From contig NZ_NKXO01000019.1 of NCBI RefSeq assembly GCF_002843425.1, positions 1 through 64,000 on the forward strand: a stretch of DNA of 64,000 bases, given 5' to 3'. Source of the stretch: Raineya orbicola. Lineage in GTDB: Bacteria > Bacteroidota > Bacteroidia > Cytophagales > Thermonemataceae. Of this stretch, positions 26,687-34,921 are shown piece by piece. Position 1 is the first letter of the stretch. Every line of letters starts with the position of its first letter. The notes under the pieces were generated by a model. It was given only the letters and a program-made list of their open reading frames with translations. It did no database searches and was not told the DNA's origin. The position numbers and the translations under genes were made by a program.

Positions 26687-26800
26687 ATGAAAACGAAAAT
26701 TGCCTTTGTTTTGCTTTGCTTGATAATATTTGCTTCTTGCTCGCCCCGACCTTATTGCCAAAGGGGAAAAATTTATTATGTAACGCCTACTATGCGTTAG
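26687..26800 (+). CDS. 37-residue lipoprotein
   Basis: The short ORF reads MKTKIAFVLLCLIIFASCSP then RPYCQRGKIYYVTPTMR and stops at 26798-26800. Positively charged N-region, hydrophobic core and an FASC lipobox (Cys18) make a canonical lipoprotein signal, leaving a mature peptide of only 20 residues. It starts 16 nt after the amidase stop and overlaps the end of the convergent PAS-like gene by 4 nt. Tiny lipoproteins of this kind are usually missed by gene callers. Function unknown; the signal quality argues that it is real. Confidence 0.65.
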   Translation: MKTKIAFVLLCLIIFASCSPRPYCQRGKIYYVTPTMR

Positions 26801-27444
26801 ATTTTGACAATGATTTTAGCAGATTTTAGATTTTTATCAATATCTAGTTCAATGGTAGTATTGTTTTTGTAAGCGCTCATTGCCATAGTAATATTTTGGG
26901 CGATGAGAATGTAAATCATAGATTTATGAGCGGGTTTGCCAACCAGCGTAGCCGAGCATATTATCTTTTCTTGTTCAGTAGCATTTTTGGGTAAAAATTC
27001 CACAATGGTTTGTACTTTTTCACCTTTTTTGAGTTTTTCCCAAAAGCTTTCCCATTCAGCAGTTTTTTCTTTTATAAAAAATTCTCGTAAAGACCTGACA
27101 CTCAATTCGGTAGGTTCTATTTGCAATGTTTCACAAAAAGTTTCATTTGCTTTCAAAATTTGCAGATTAGCACTATCCAGTTCTGCAACCATAAAACAAT
27201 GTTCCAAAATATCGTTGCTGTGCGAAAAAAACTCTACTTTGGAATTGGAATGAGTTTTAGCAATTTCATTTTCTTCTTCAAATTTACCTAAATTTTCTAA
27301 AACGGCTGAAATATCATAATTAGGTTCAGAAAGCGTAAGATTTTGTTCTTTTAGTTCTTCTAATTCTTGTTGCAACTGATTATACACAATGCGATTGCGA
27401 ACAGGTATCATTCGCTCACGTTTGATATTTTCGCCTAATGCCAT
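26797..27444 (-). CDS. PAS-like protein coupled to an orphan ParA
   Basis: The 215-residue protein has an N-terminal charged helix (MALGENIKRERMIPVRNRIVYNQLQQELEEL), a linker, then a PAS-like domain (about 75-190). The PAS candidates are FMVAELDSANLQILKANETFCETLQIEPTELSVRSLREFF and MIYILIAQNITMAM. No kinase, cyclase or HTH domain follows. It starts 2 nt after the parA stop, so the two are translationally linked. No ParB homology is seen. I infer an adaptor that links ParA to a signal or a cargo. Confidence 0.65.
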   Translation of the reverse strand: MALGENIKRERMIPVRNRIVYNQLQQELEELKEQNLTLSEPNYDISAVLENLGKFEEENEIAKTHSNSKVEFFSHSNDILEHCFMVAELDSANLQILKANETFCETLQIEPTELSVRSLREFFIKEKTAEWESFWEKLKKGEKVQTIVEFLPKNATEQEKIICSATLVGKPAHKSMIYILIAQNITMAMSAYKNNTTIELDIDKNLKSAKIIVKI

Positions 27445-27446
27445 TG

Positions 27447-28220
27447 TTATTCAGCCTTTTGTTGTACTTTTTCTAATATTTCTTGGGCAAGAGCCAAATA
27501 GTCTTCTGCTCCGTTGGATTGGGGAGCATATTCAAATACACTTTTACCAAAAGAAGGGGCTTCTACGAGCTTTACGTCCATACGGATAAAAGTTTGAAAA
27601 ATGGGTACAAAATTATAAGTTTTTTTGATATGGTTATACACTTCTTGTGTAATTCTGCGGCGGGAGTTGTACATTAGTACCAAAATTCCCATAATTTCTA
27701 GATTGGGATTTACGGTCTTTTTAACTTGCTCAATGGTTTCCAGCATTAGTTCTAATCCGTGCATACTCAATACCTCCATTTGCAATGGTATCACAACACT
27801 ATGAGCCGCTACCAAGGCATTTACCGTAAGGATAGAAAGCGAAGGAGAACAATCCAAAAGTACAAAATCGTAATCTTGGGCATTTTGTTCAATCATTCGC
27901 TTGACGATATGCTCACGCCCCTGATAATTAACGAGCGAAAGTTCCAAGTCCGCAAGTGTTACATCAGCAGGAATAATATGCAGACCCTCTCGCTGAATAA
28001 GTGCATTATGAAAAGAAATATCTTCCAAAATTACATCTGCAATGCTCCAAACGTTGCTATTGGCTCCTAAATAATACGACAAACTTCCTTGTGGGTCTAA
28101 ATCTATCAATAATACTTTTTTATTCATTTGGGCAATAGCTTTTCCTAAATTTACCGTGGTTGTGGTTTTTCCAGTGCCTCCTTTCTGATTTACTATGGCA
28201 ATAACGTGAGGTTTGGGCAT
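27447..28220 (-). CDS. ParA/Soj-family ATPase (orphan)
   Basis: This 257-residue deviant Walker ATPase has the P-loop KGGTGKTTT (13-21) with the signature lysine, LLIDLDPQGSLSYYLG (switch/Walker A') and YDFVLLDCSPSLSILTVNAL (Walker B). It also has VVIPLQMEVLSMHGLELMLETI and the C-terminal Arg/Lys-rich DNA-binding helices of Soj-type ParA. The partner downstream is a PAS-like protein, not ParB, and no parS-like palindrome was seen. It could position a cellular complex (chemoreceptor, secretion or gliding machinery) rather than the chromosome origin. The start is ATG 28220. Confidence 0.9.
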   Translation of the reverse strand: MPKPHVIAIVNQKGGTGKTTTTVNLGKAIAQMNKKVLLIDLDPQGSLSYYLGANSNVWSIADVILEDISFHNALIQREGLHIIPADVTLADLELSLVNYQGREHIVKRMIEQNAQDYDFVLLDCSPSLSILTVNALVAAHSVVIPLQMEVLSMHGLELMLETIEQVKKTVNPNLEIMGILVLMYNSRRRITQEVYNHIKKTYNFVPIFQTFIRMDVKLVEAPSFGKSVFEYAPQSNGAEDYLALAQEILEKVQQKAE

Positions 28221-28307
28221 AAGCGTTTCTTTTGAACGGAAATTTATACATTATTGCAATTTTAGCAAAAAATAACCGAGAAAAAAATTAAATTAGGCGG
28301 GATTTTT

Positions 28308-28315
28308 TATTTTTG
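28308..28315 (+). promoter_or_regulatory. candidate -7 box upstream of murF-alr
   Basis: TATTTTTG fits TAnnTTTG exactly, 18 nt before the ATG at 28334, giving a leader of about 12-14 nt. The -33 box is not recognisable at the right distance. Confidence 0.45.
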
Positions 28316-28333
28316 CTTAAAAAATAATTGGAA

Positions 28334-30799
28334 ATGCTTTTCACCGAACTGCAATCTATTTTACAAAGTCCTATATGGCAAACTGCTCCACTTTTGCCTA
28401 TTGAACATATAGCCGTAGATAGTCGCAAATTATTCGTGCCTGAAAATACACTTTTTGTGGCTATTAAGGGTAAAAACCACGATGGGCATCACTTTCTTGC
28501 CGAAGCCTACGAAAAAGGAGTGAGAAATTTTGTCATAGAAAATGAGAAAGTCGCTTTACCATTCCGAGAAAGAGGTATCAACTATGTAGTGGTAAAAAAT
28601 AGTATTAGGGCTTTTCAGAAAATTGTAGCTTGGCACAGAAGCAAATTTACCTATCCTGTAATGGCTATTACAGGTAGTAACGGCAAAACTATCGTGAAGG
28701 AGTGGCTAACGCAACTTTTAGCAGAGGAGTTTAACATTGTCAGAAGCCCTAAAAGTTTTAATTCTCAAATTGGTGTGCCGCTTTCGGTCTGGCAGATGCG
28801 TGCCGAACATACTTTGGGCATTTTTGAAGCAGGTATTTCGCAAGTAGGTGAAATGGAATATCTACAAAGAGTTATTCAACCTACCATAGGAGTAATGACT
28901 AATTTGGGTTCGGCTCACGATGAAGGCTTCAAGAACAGAGAAGAAAAATTAGAAGAAAAATTAAAACTTTTTGAAAATTGTTCGGTGGTCTTTTTGCCTG
29001 CGAATTTGGTAGAAAATTATCCCAAAGTAGTAGAAAAATTTCCCAAGAAAAATCCACAAGCACAAGTATTTTTTTGGAATTATGAGCTTTCGGTGAGTAA
29101 AAATGCCGTGAGTTTTGTGAAAAAAGGATTTCAACTTACTTGCAAACTCAATAGTACTCTACTGCCTTTTCAAGATGAAGCCTACTTGCAAAATATGGCT
29201 TTATGTGCTATTCTAATGCACTTTCAGTTCAAAATTCCTACGCAAGAAATAAACAAAAGACTTGCTTTGCTCAAACCCGTTTCTATGCGTTTGGAGCTTA
29301 AACAGGGCATACAACAAACTTATTTGATTGATGATTCCTATAACAATGACCTTGCAGGTTTGCAAATAGCTTTAGACTTTTTAGCAAACCAAGACCAAAA
29401 ACCTGCCAAGGTAGTTATTCTTTCCGATATTTTGGAAAGTGATTTGAGTGGTAAAAAACTTTATCAGCAAGTTGCCCGATTGATTTCTGCCAAAAAAATA
29501 GGCTTTTTCATTGGGATAGGTGAGAAAATATTTGAGCATCAGGAGGCTTTCCGAGATATACCACTTACGGCTTTTTACAAAGATACAGAAGATTTTTTGA
29601 GCAAAGGTTTTTTCCAACAGCTTCGCAATTGCGTTATTCTTATCAAGGGGGCGAGAAAATATGCTTTTGAAAAAATTGTTCAGAAATTAGAGTACAAAGC
29701 TCATCGCACAGTTTTGGAAATCAATCTTGATGCCTTGGTGAATAATTTGAATTTCTACCGCAGTCGTTTGAAGCCTGAAACTAAAATTATGGTAATGGTA
29801 AAGGCTTTTGCTTACGGCAATGGTAGTGTAGAAATTGCCAATCTTTTACAATTTCATAGAGTAAATTATTTAGCGGTAGCTTATGCTGATGAAGGTGTAG
29901 AACTACGAAAAAATGGGATTCATTTACCTATTATGGTAATGAACCCTTCGGAAGAGAGCTTTTCTCTGCTTGCCGAATACCATTTAGAACCTGCGGTGTA
30001 TAGCTTTGAAATTTTGCAAAAACTTGCAGATTTTTGTGAAAGCGAACATTTGAGTTTGAAAATTCATTTGGAATTTGATACAGGTATGAGGCGTTTGGGC
30101 TTTGAGCCACAAGATGTAGGCGTTTTGCTTGGTATTTTACAAAAAGTGCCTTTTTTGAAAGTTGCTTCACTGATGAGCCATCTTGCCGCCGCTGATGAAG
30201 AACAACACGACGATTTTTCGCTCAAACAAATTCAGACTTTTCAGAAAATCACGCAAAATCTTGAAAAAAAATTACCCTATAAGTTCTTGAAACATATTCT
30301 CAATTCACCGGGTATAGTACGTTTTCCCGAATATCAAATGGATATGGTACGTTTGGGAATAGGTTTGTACGGAGTGGAAGCAGGTGGAAAATTTCAGGGA
30401 AATTTGCAACCCATTAGCCGCCTGAAAACCGTGATTTCGCAAATTAAAACTATTTCCAAAAACGATACCGTAGGATATGGCAGAAAAGGAAAAGTAAATC
30501 AGAAAAGTAGAATAGGCATCATAGCGATTGGCTATGCCGATGGCTTGAGCAGGGCTTTTAGCAATGGAGTAGGGAAGGTGAGAGTAAGAGGGAAATTAGT
30601 ACCTATACTTGGCAATGTATGTATGGATATGGCAATGATAGACCTTTCACAAGTACCTGATGCCCAAGTGGGTGATGAAGTTATTATTTTTGATGAAACA
30701 CATACCATTCAAGATTTAGCCAAGGCTATTAGAACAATTCCTTACGAAATTCTAACCAGTGTCAGTGAGAGGGTGAAAAGGGTATTTTATAGCGAGTAA
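28334..30799 (+). CDS. murF-alr: Bifunctional MurF (UDP-MurNAc-tripeptide:D-Ala-D-Ala ligase) / alanine racemase
   Basis: The fusion joins two steps of peptidoglycan precursor synthesis and is common in Bacteroidota. The N-terminal half is a Mur ligase: IEHIAVDSRKL, AITGSNGKTIVKEWL (ATP loop, about 113-127), LGIFEAGISQVGEME and MTNLGSAHDEGF. The second half from about residue 455 is a fold-type III PLP alanine racemase: RTVLEINLDALVNNLNFYRS, MVKAFAYGNG (Schiff-base Lys), GMRRLGF, GIGLYGVEA and the catalytic Tyr in KNDTVGYGRKGKV. In the Mur half the usual GKTTTK is GKTIVK; the P-loop lysine is intact. ATG at 28334 is chosen over TTG at 28328. Confidence 0.95.
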   Translation: MLFTELQSILQSPIWQTAPLLPIEHIAVDSRKLFVPENTLFVAIKGKNHDGHHFLAEAYEKGVRNFVIENEKVALPFRERGINYVVVKNSIRAFQKIVAWHRSKFTYPVMAITGSNGKTIVKEWLTQLLAEEFNIVRSPKSFNSQIGVPLSVWQMRAEHTLGIFEAGISQVGEMEYLQRVIQPTIGVMTNLGSAHDEGFKNREEKLEEKLKLFENCSVVFLPANLVENYPKVVEKFPKKNPQAQVFFWNYELSVSKNAVSFVKKGFQLTCKLNSTLLPFQDEAYLQNMALCAILMHFQFKIPTQEINKRLALLKPVSMRLELKQGIQQTYLIDDSYNNDLAGLQIALDFLANQDQKPAKVVILSDILESDLSGKKLYQQVARLISAKKIGFFIGIGEKIFEHQEAFRDIPLTAFYKDTEDFLSKGFFQQLRNCVILIKGARKYAFEKIVQKLEYKAHRTVLEINLDALVNNLNFYRSRLKPETKIMVMVKAFAYGNGSVEIANLLQFHRVNYLAVAYADEGVELRKNGIHLPIMVMNPSEESFSLLAEYHLEPAVYSFEILQKLADFCESEHLSLKIHLEFDTGMRRLGFEPQDVGVLLGILQKVPFLKVASLMSHLAAADEEQHDDFSLKQIQTFQKITQNLEKKLPYKFLKHILNSPGIVRFPEYQMDMVRLGIGLYGVEAGGKFQGNLQPISRLKTVISQIKTISKNDTVGYGRKGKVNQKSRIGIIAIGYADGLSRAFSNGVGKVRVRGKLVPILGNVCMDMAMIDLSQVPDAQVGDEVIIFDETHTIQDLAKAIRTIPYEILTSVSERVKRVFYSE

Positions 30800-30809
30800 T
30801 GAATGACAA

Positions 30810-31592
30810 CTACCTACTCAACCACTCTTTCAGCAAATTTACCTTTTCTCGGCTTACGTCTAATAGCGTATTTTTGGGCGAAAAAAGGCTAATTTCTGCT
30901 CCTTTGTAGGTATTTCTGATGCTATTGATATTTTGGATATGAACAATATACTGCCTGTTTGCCCTGAAAAATAACTTGGGGTCTAACAGAGCCTCTATTT
31001 CGTCAAGGGTTTGATGCTCCGAAATAAAATTTTGCCCCTCAAAGGTTTGTACAAAAATTAGTTCTTGTTTGTAAAAACAAGCAATTTGCTTGACTTCAAT
31101 AGGCACGAGTGTATTTTTGTAATGTACCAAAAAACGCTCTTTGTAAGGACTTTTTTCGCTCTTGAAAGCCATTTGAGCCAATAAATTTTGTAGATTATCC
31201 GTAAGCAAATTTACTTTTTCGGGCTGATTACGCCAATTTTTCCATTTTTCAATGGCAAATCTTAAATCTTCTTGGTTGATAGGTTTGAGCAAGTAATCAA
31301 TACTATGTAGTTTGAAGGCTTGGAGGGCGTATTCGTTGTAGGCTGTGGTGAAAATTACATCTGTTTGGAGATTTACTTTTTCAAAAATCTCAAAACTTAC
31401 CCCGTCAGAAAGTTGAATATCCAGAAAAAGCAAATCGGGAGCAGGGTTTTGCAAGAACCACTCTACCGCCTGCGAAAGGCTATGCAAAAAAGCCACTACT
31501 TCAAAATCAGGCTCTAAATCCTGAATTTTTCGGGCAAGTGCTTTGGCAACTAATTTTTCGTCTTCTACAATGACAACAGAAACTTTTTTCAT
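30810..31592 (-). CDS. LytTR-family response regulator
   Basis: The receiver domain (1-120) has the acidic pocket EDE at 10-12, phospho-acceptor Asp58 in LLFLDIQLSDG, the conserved TT in IFTTAYNEYAL and Lys in LLKPINQ. The C-terminal LytTR DNA-binding domain (about 160-260) shows RFLVHYKNTLVPIEVKQIACFYKQE and the LDPKLFFRANRQYIVHIQNINSI segment. It overlaps the kinase gene stop (shared base at 31592), so they are translationally coupled. Its position downstream of the efflux operon hints that the pair regulates it; this is inference. Confidence 0.93.
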   Translation of the reverse strand: MKKVSVVIVEDEKLVAKALARKIQDLEPDFEVVAFLHSLSQAVEWFLQNPAPDLLFLDIQLSDGVSFEIFEKVNLQTDVIFTTAYNEYALQAFKLHSIDYLLKPINQEDLRFAIEKWKNWRNQPEKVNLLTDNLQNLLAQMAFKSEKSPYKERFLVHYKNTLVPIEVKQIACFYKQELIFVQTFEGQNFISEHQTLDEIEALLDPKLFFRANRQYIVHIQNINSIRNTYKGAEISLFSPKNTLLDVSREKVNLLKEWLSR

Positions 31593-32614
31593 CAGAGTAA
31601 AGGAATTTTTACTGAAAATGCGTTTTCGTTTTCTTCAATACATAGTGGCAAAGGGCTAAGAAAAGTATAAAGATTTTTCAGATGGCTTAATCCTAATTTG
31701 TTTGAATGTTCTACTACACTTTTCTTTTGCAAATTATTTTCAACCAGCAAATAATCTTCTGTATTGAAAATATGTATTTGCAAGGGTTTCGCTTCGGTCA
31801 TTATATTATGTTTAACGGCATTTTCAAGCAAAATTTGAAGCGTTACAGGCACAATTTGCTTACTTAGTGCTTCATTATCTACACGAAAAGAGATTTGCAG
31901 GGCTTTGTCAAAACGAGTTTGAAGCAAAAAAAGGTAGTTTCCAATAAAATCCAATTCTGTTTGCAGACTTACCAAATTTTGTTCTTTGTTTTGAAGCACA
32001 TAGCGATATACCTTTGCCAAATGCTCCAAGAATTTGGCTGCCAAATCCTGATTTTCGTAAATAAGGCTACTCAAAGAGGCAATGCTATTAAACAAAAAAT
32101 GCGGATTGAGTTGATTTTGGAGGTTGGCAAATTGGGTTTGCGTATAGGCTTTTTGCATCATTGCATTTTCTTTTGCCAAACGCTCCGCCTCTATGATTTT
32201 TTGTTTCCAAGCCCTGAAAAAATATTCTCCGAAAAAACCCATATTGATACCGAAAGTAAGTAATACGACTTGCAAATAGCTCATTGGTGTATTGTATTGA
32301 TGCGTGGGCAGACTTTTGATAAGATGAGGCATCAAAAAATTGATACCTATGTAGGTGAGTAGTAAAGTGCCTAACAAAGAAAATATTACCTGTACAAAAA
32401 GCCGAAGGGTGATTTTTTCTTCAAAAGGTAATTTTTTATTGAGGAAACGATGTACTACATAAATCCACTCAAAAATAAGTGCCATCACTAACATTCCTAC
32501 CGACCATATCAGGAAATGCTCCCAAGCCGTAATGGGCAATTTGATGAGAAACTCTATCACGAATACTCGGATAGTGGCAATCAGTAGAATAATCAAATAG
32601 ACAATTTTTCGCAT
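31592..32614 (-). CDS. LytS-type sensor histidine kinase
   Basis: Four transmembrane helices (about 5-25, 33-55, 70-95, 112-133) are followed by a short coiled coil and the His_kinase domain. The phospho-accepting His172 is in LQNQLNPHFLFNSIASLSSL. The N box is PVTLQILLENAVKHNIM. The canonical GxGxG glycines are reduced to LGLSHLKNLYTF, as usual for this family. No extracellular sensor domain is present, so the signal is probably membrane-borne. The ATG is at 32614. Confidence 0.92.
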   Translation of the reverse strand: MRKIVYLIILLIATIRVFVIEFLIKLPITAWEHFLIWSVGMLVMALIFEWIYVVHRFLNKKLPFEEKITLRLFVQVIFSLLGTLLLTYIGINFLMPHLIKSLPTHQYNTPMSYLQVVLLTFGINMGFFGEYFFRAWKQKIIEAERLAKENAMMQKAYTQTQFANLQNQLNPHFLFNSIASLSSLIYENQDLAAKFLEHLAKVYRYVLQNKEQNLVSLQTELDFIGNYLFLLQTRFDKALQISFRVDNEALSKQIVPVTLQILLENAVKHNIMTEAKPLQIHIFNTEDYLLVENNLQKKSVVEHSNKLGLSHLKNLYTFLSPLPLCIEENENAFSVKIPLL

Positions 32615-32711
32615 AAAGGTTTATTGCAAAACAATGAAATTGTATTTTTATACACAAACAAAATTAGTTTGCGAAAATAAATTAAGCTAACCAATTGAAA
32701 ATTAAATCGTT

Positions 32712-32744
32712 AAACCCGACGGGTTTCCCAAACCTGTCGGGTTT
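32712..32744. repeat. Near-perfect 15-bp inverted repeat, 3-nt loop
   Basis: AAACCCGACGGGTTT (32712-32726) and AAACCTGTCGGGTTT (32730-32744) pair along 15 positions with one G-T wobble around CCC. Each arm is itself nearly palindromic. It lies in the 228-nt gap between the TolC-like gene and the kinase, both on the minus strand. It could be a terminator for the efflux operon (TTTAAC follows on that strand) or a dispersed palindromic element; the sequence type suggests the latter. Confidence 0.7.
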
Positions 32745-32842
32745 GAGTATAATAGAAATTAGCGTTTTGTAGTTTTTTACTAAACCAATATCACAAATTT
32801 TTTTGAAATGGAGCCTTCTTGTGTTTGAAATCTTTGAGAAAA

Positions 32843-34213
32843 TTACTTCCCTAATTTTCCGATAGCCTTATCTAAATCTACTTTGGCGATAAGGGCATCG
32901 TAAAGGGCAGTGAAATAGTTTGTTTCAGCTTCTTTGTAGGCGGTTTCTGCATTGATTATCTCTACACTTGAACCTACTCCTTGCTTATATTTGACCTGAG
33001 AAACTCTTAAAACTTCTTTGGCAAGCTCCATATTACGTTTTTGGGCATCTAACGTAGTAAGAGCATTTTTGAGAGTAATTTGAGCCTGTCGGGTTTGGAA
33101 ATCAATGGTTTTTTGTAGATTTTGCTTATCTTGCTCCAATTTCAAAAGTTCAAGACGAGATTGCTGGATTTGGTATTTGCGTTGCATACCACTAAAAAGC
33201 GGTACATTCAACTGCAAGCCTACGGTACCATAGCCCAGCCAACGATTGGAAAAGTCGCCAACATTGGAAAAATACCTTGCCCCTGTGGCATATCCCATTT
33301 GCCCAATTGCCACCAAACTCGGGTACGCTCCCATTTGCTTGTTTTTTAGATTGAGTTTATTCAAAGTTATAGCGGTTTCAAGAATTTGATACTCAATTCT
33401 GTTCCGATATTCATTTGGTACTTCACCATCAGGGATTTGCTCCAACTGATAGTCGCGTATTGAACCAGCCACCTCAAATTCCTCTTGTACAGGCATACCC
33501 ATCTGAAATTTAAGCAGTTCTTTGCTCAATTCAATGAGGCGTTCAACTTTCATTTTTTCGGCTCGTAAGTTATTGGCGGTAACTTCCAAACGGCTAACTT
33601 CAATTTTTTCGGCTAAGCCTTGCTTATTGAGAGCTTTTACATCTTTAATCAGGCTATCCAAACGGGCAATGTTAGCATCAATCAGTTTAGCCCGCTCATT
33701 GGCAACAAGTAGCGAATAATAGGCTTTGCTCACATTTTCAGCCGTTGTAACTTTATTAGCTTGCGAGTTTTGTTTGGTAAGTTCTTTGTTCTTTTTTGCC
33801 GCCTGCAAACCAACAAAATATGAGCCATTGAAAATAAGTTGGCTGATGGTGATACCGACATCGCCTTGATAACGTGGGGCAAAAATGCCTCTTACGGCTA
33901 CAAATTCGGCATCGGGGTCAGGTGGCGTGCCACTGCTTTGTGCCAGAAAAAAAGCGGGCAAAAAGGCGGGTCGCAACTCAAAATTATAGAGCATTTGTGC
34001 CGAGCCATTGATTTGGGGCAAGCCTATCCCCAAATATTCTTGATTTTGGGCTTGTGCAATTTGCTCATCAAGCATAGATTTTTGCATTAGGGCAGTATTC
34101 TGATAAGCATACGCGATGCACTGCTCCAAAGTCATTGTTCGTTTTTCTTGAGCAAAAGCATTTTGCCACAAGAGCAATCCTAAAAAACCAAAATTCAGAA
34201 TAAATTTTTTCAT
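32843..34213 (-). CDS. TolC-family outer-membrane efflux protein
   Basis: The signal peptide MKKFILNFGFLGLLLWQNAFAQ starts at ATG 34213; the TTG at 34219 is less likely. The mature protein of about 435 residues has two outer-membrane efflux (OEP) repeats: TLEQCIAYAYQNTALMQKSML, the long helix YSLLVANERAKLIDANIARLDSLIKDVKALNKQGLAEKIEV, and in the second repeat YQILETAITLNKLNLKNKQMGAYPSLVAIGQ with AKEVLRVSQVKYKQGVGSSVEIINAETAYKEAE. It forms the exit duct of the efflux operon. It lies 15 nt after the ATPase gene. Confidence 0.93.
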   Translation of the reverse strand: MKKFILNFGFLGLLLWQNAFAQEKRTMTLEQCIAYAYQNTALMQKSMLDEQIAQAQNQEYLGIGLPQINGSAQMLYNFELRPAFLPAFFLAQSSGTPPDPDAEFVAVRGIFAPRYQGDVGITISQLIFNGSYFVGLQAAKKNKELTKQNSQANKVTTAENVSKAYYSLLVANERAKLIDANIARLDSLIKDVKALNKQGLAEKIEVSRLEVTANNLRAEKMKVERLIELSKELLKFQMGMPVQEEFEVAGSIRDYQLEQIPDGEVPNEYRNRIEYQILETAITLNKLNLKNKQMGAYPSLVAIGQMGYATGARYFSNVGDFSNRWLGYGTVGLQLNVPLFSGMQRKYQIQQSRLELLKLEQDKQNLQKTIDFQTRQAQITLKNALTTLDAQKRNMELAKEVLRVSQVKYKQGVGSSVEIINAETAYKEAETNYFTALYDALIAKVDLDKAIGKLGK

Positions 34214-34234
34214 AATCAATCATTGATAAATTAG

Positions 34235-34906
34235 TTAAATAATCAATCCGTCTTTCAATTCAATAATTCTATCGGAGTTTCGGGCAAATTCGTCGTCGTG
34301 TGTTACGGCGATAATAGTTTGGTGATATTTTGAAGTTAATTCTCTGAAAATATCAAAAACGATTTGGGTATTTGCCGAGTCCAAATTACCGGTAGGTTCA
34401 TCGCCCATAATTACGGCAGGCTCGTTAATGAGGGCACGAGCAATGGCGACACGCTGCTGTTGCCCGCCCGAAAGTCGCGAGGCTTTTTTGGGAGCGTGTT
34501 CGGCTATGCCCAGAAGTTTGAGCTTTTCGTAAGCTCTATCTTCAATTTCACTTCGCTGATAACGCCCCAATTTGAGAGCAGGAAGCATTACATTGTGCAA
34601 AACGCTAAATTCGGGCAATAAATAATGAAACTGAAATACAAAACCAATGTGTTCGTTGCGGAAACGAGCTAATTCGTTTTGTTTTTTACCTGTCAAAGTT
34701 TCACCATTGATTTCTAAATTGCCTTCATAGTCGGTATCCATTGTGGAAAGCACATACAAAAGTGTAGATTTCCCACTTCCCGATTTGCCAATCAAAGAGA
34801 CAAATTCGCCTTTTTTTACTTCCAAACTCAAACCTTTTAGAGCCTGAAACTCTACGGGTTCGTAGAAATATTTGATGATATTTTCGGCTTTTAGTGCAAA
34901 TTCCAT
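34235..34906 (-). CDS. ABC transporter ATP-binding protein (MacB/LolD type)
   Basis: The nucleotide-binding domain has 223 residues. Walker A is GKSGSGKST, the Q-loop region is [23 protein letters not shown], the signature is [15 protein letters not shown], Walker B is [15 protein letters not shown], and the H-loop is [11 protein letters not shown]. The FHYLLPEFS segment is characteristic of the LolD/MacB group. It partners with the FtsX-like permease encoded just upstream (16 nt). Confidence 0.95.
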   Translation of the reverse strand: MEFALKAENIIKYFYEPVEFQALKGLSLEVKKGEFVSLIGKSGSGKSTLLYVLSTMDTDYEGNLEINGETLTGKKQNELARFRNEHIGFVFQFHYLLPEFSVLHNVMLPALKLGRYQRSEIEDRAYEKLKLLGIAEHAPKKASRLSGGQQQRVAIARALINEPAVIMGDEPTGNLDSANTQIVFDIFRELTSKYHQTIIAVTHDDEFARNSDRIIELKDGLII

Positions 34907-34921
34907 AAGTGTAGTATTTTT

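Noticed and set aside
27447-28330. parS-like centromere sites next to parA
   Set aside because: No 14-16-bp palindrome of the parS type was found around the gene and there is no ParB.
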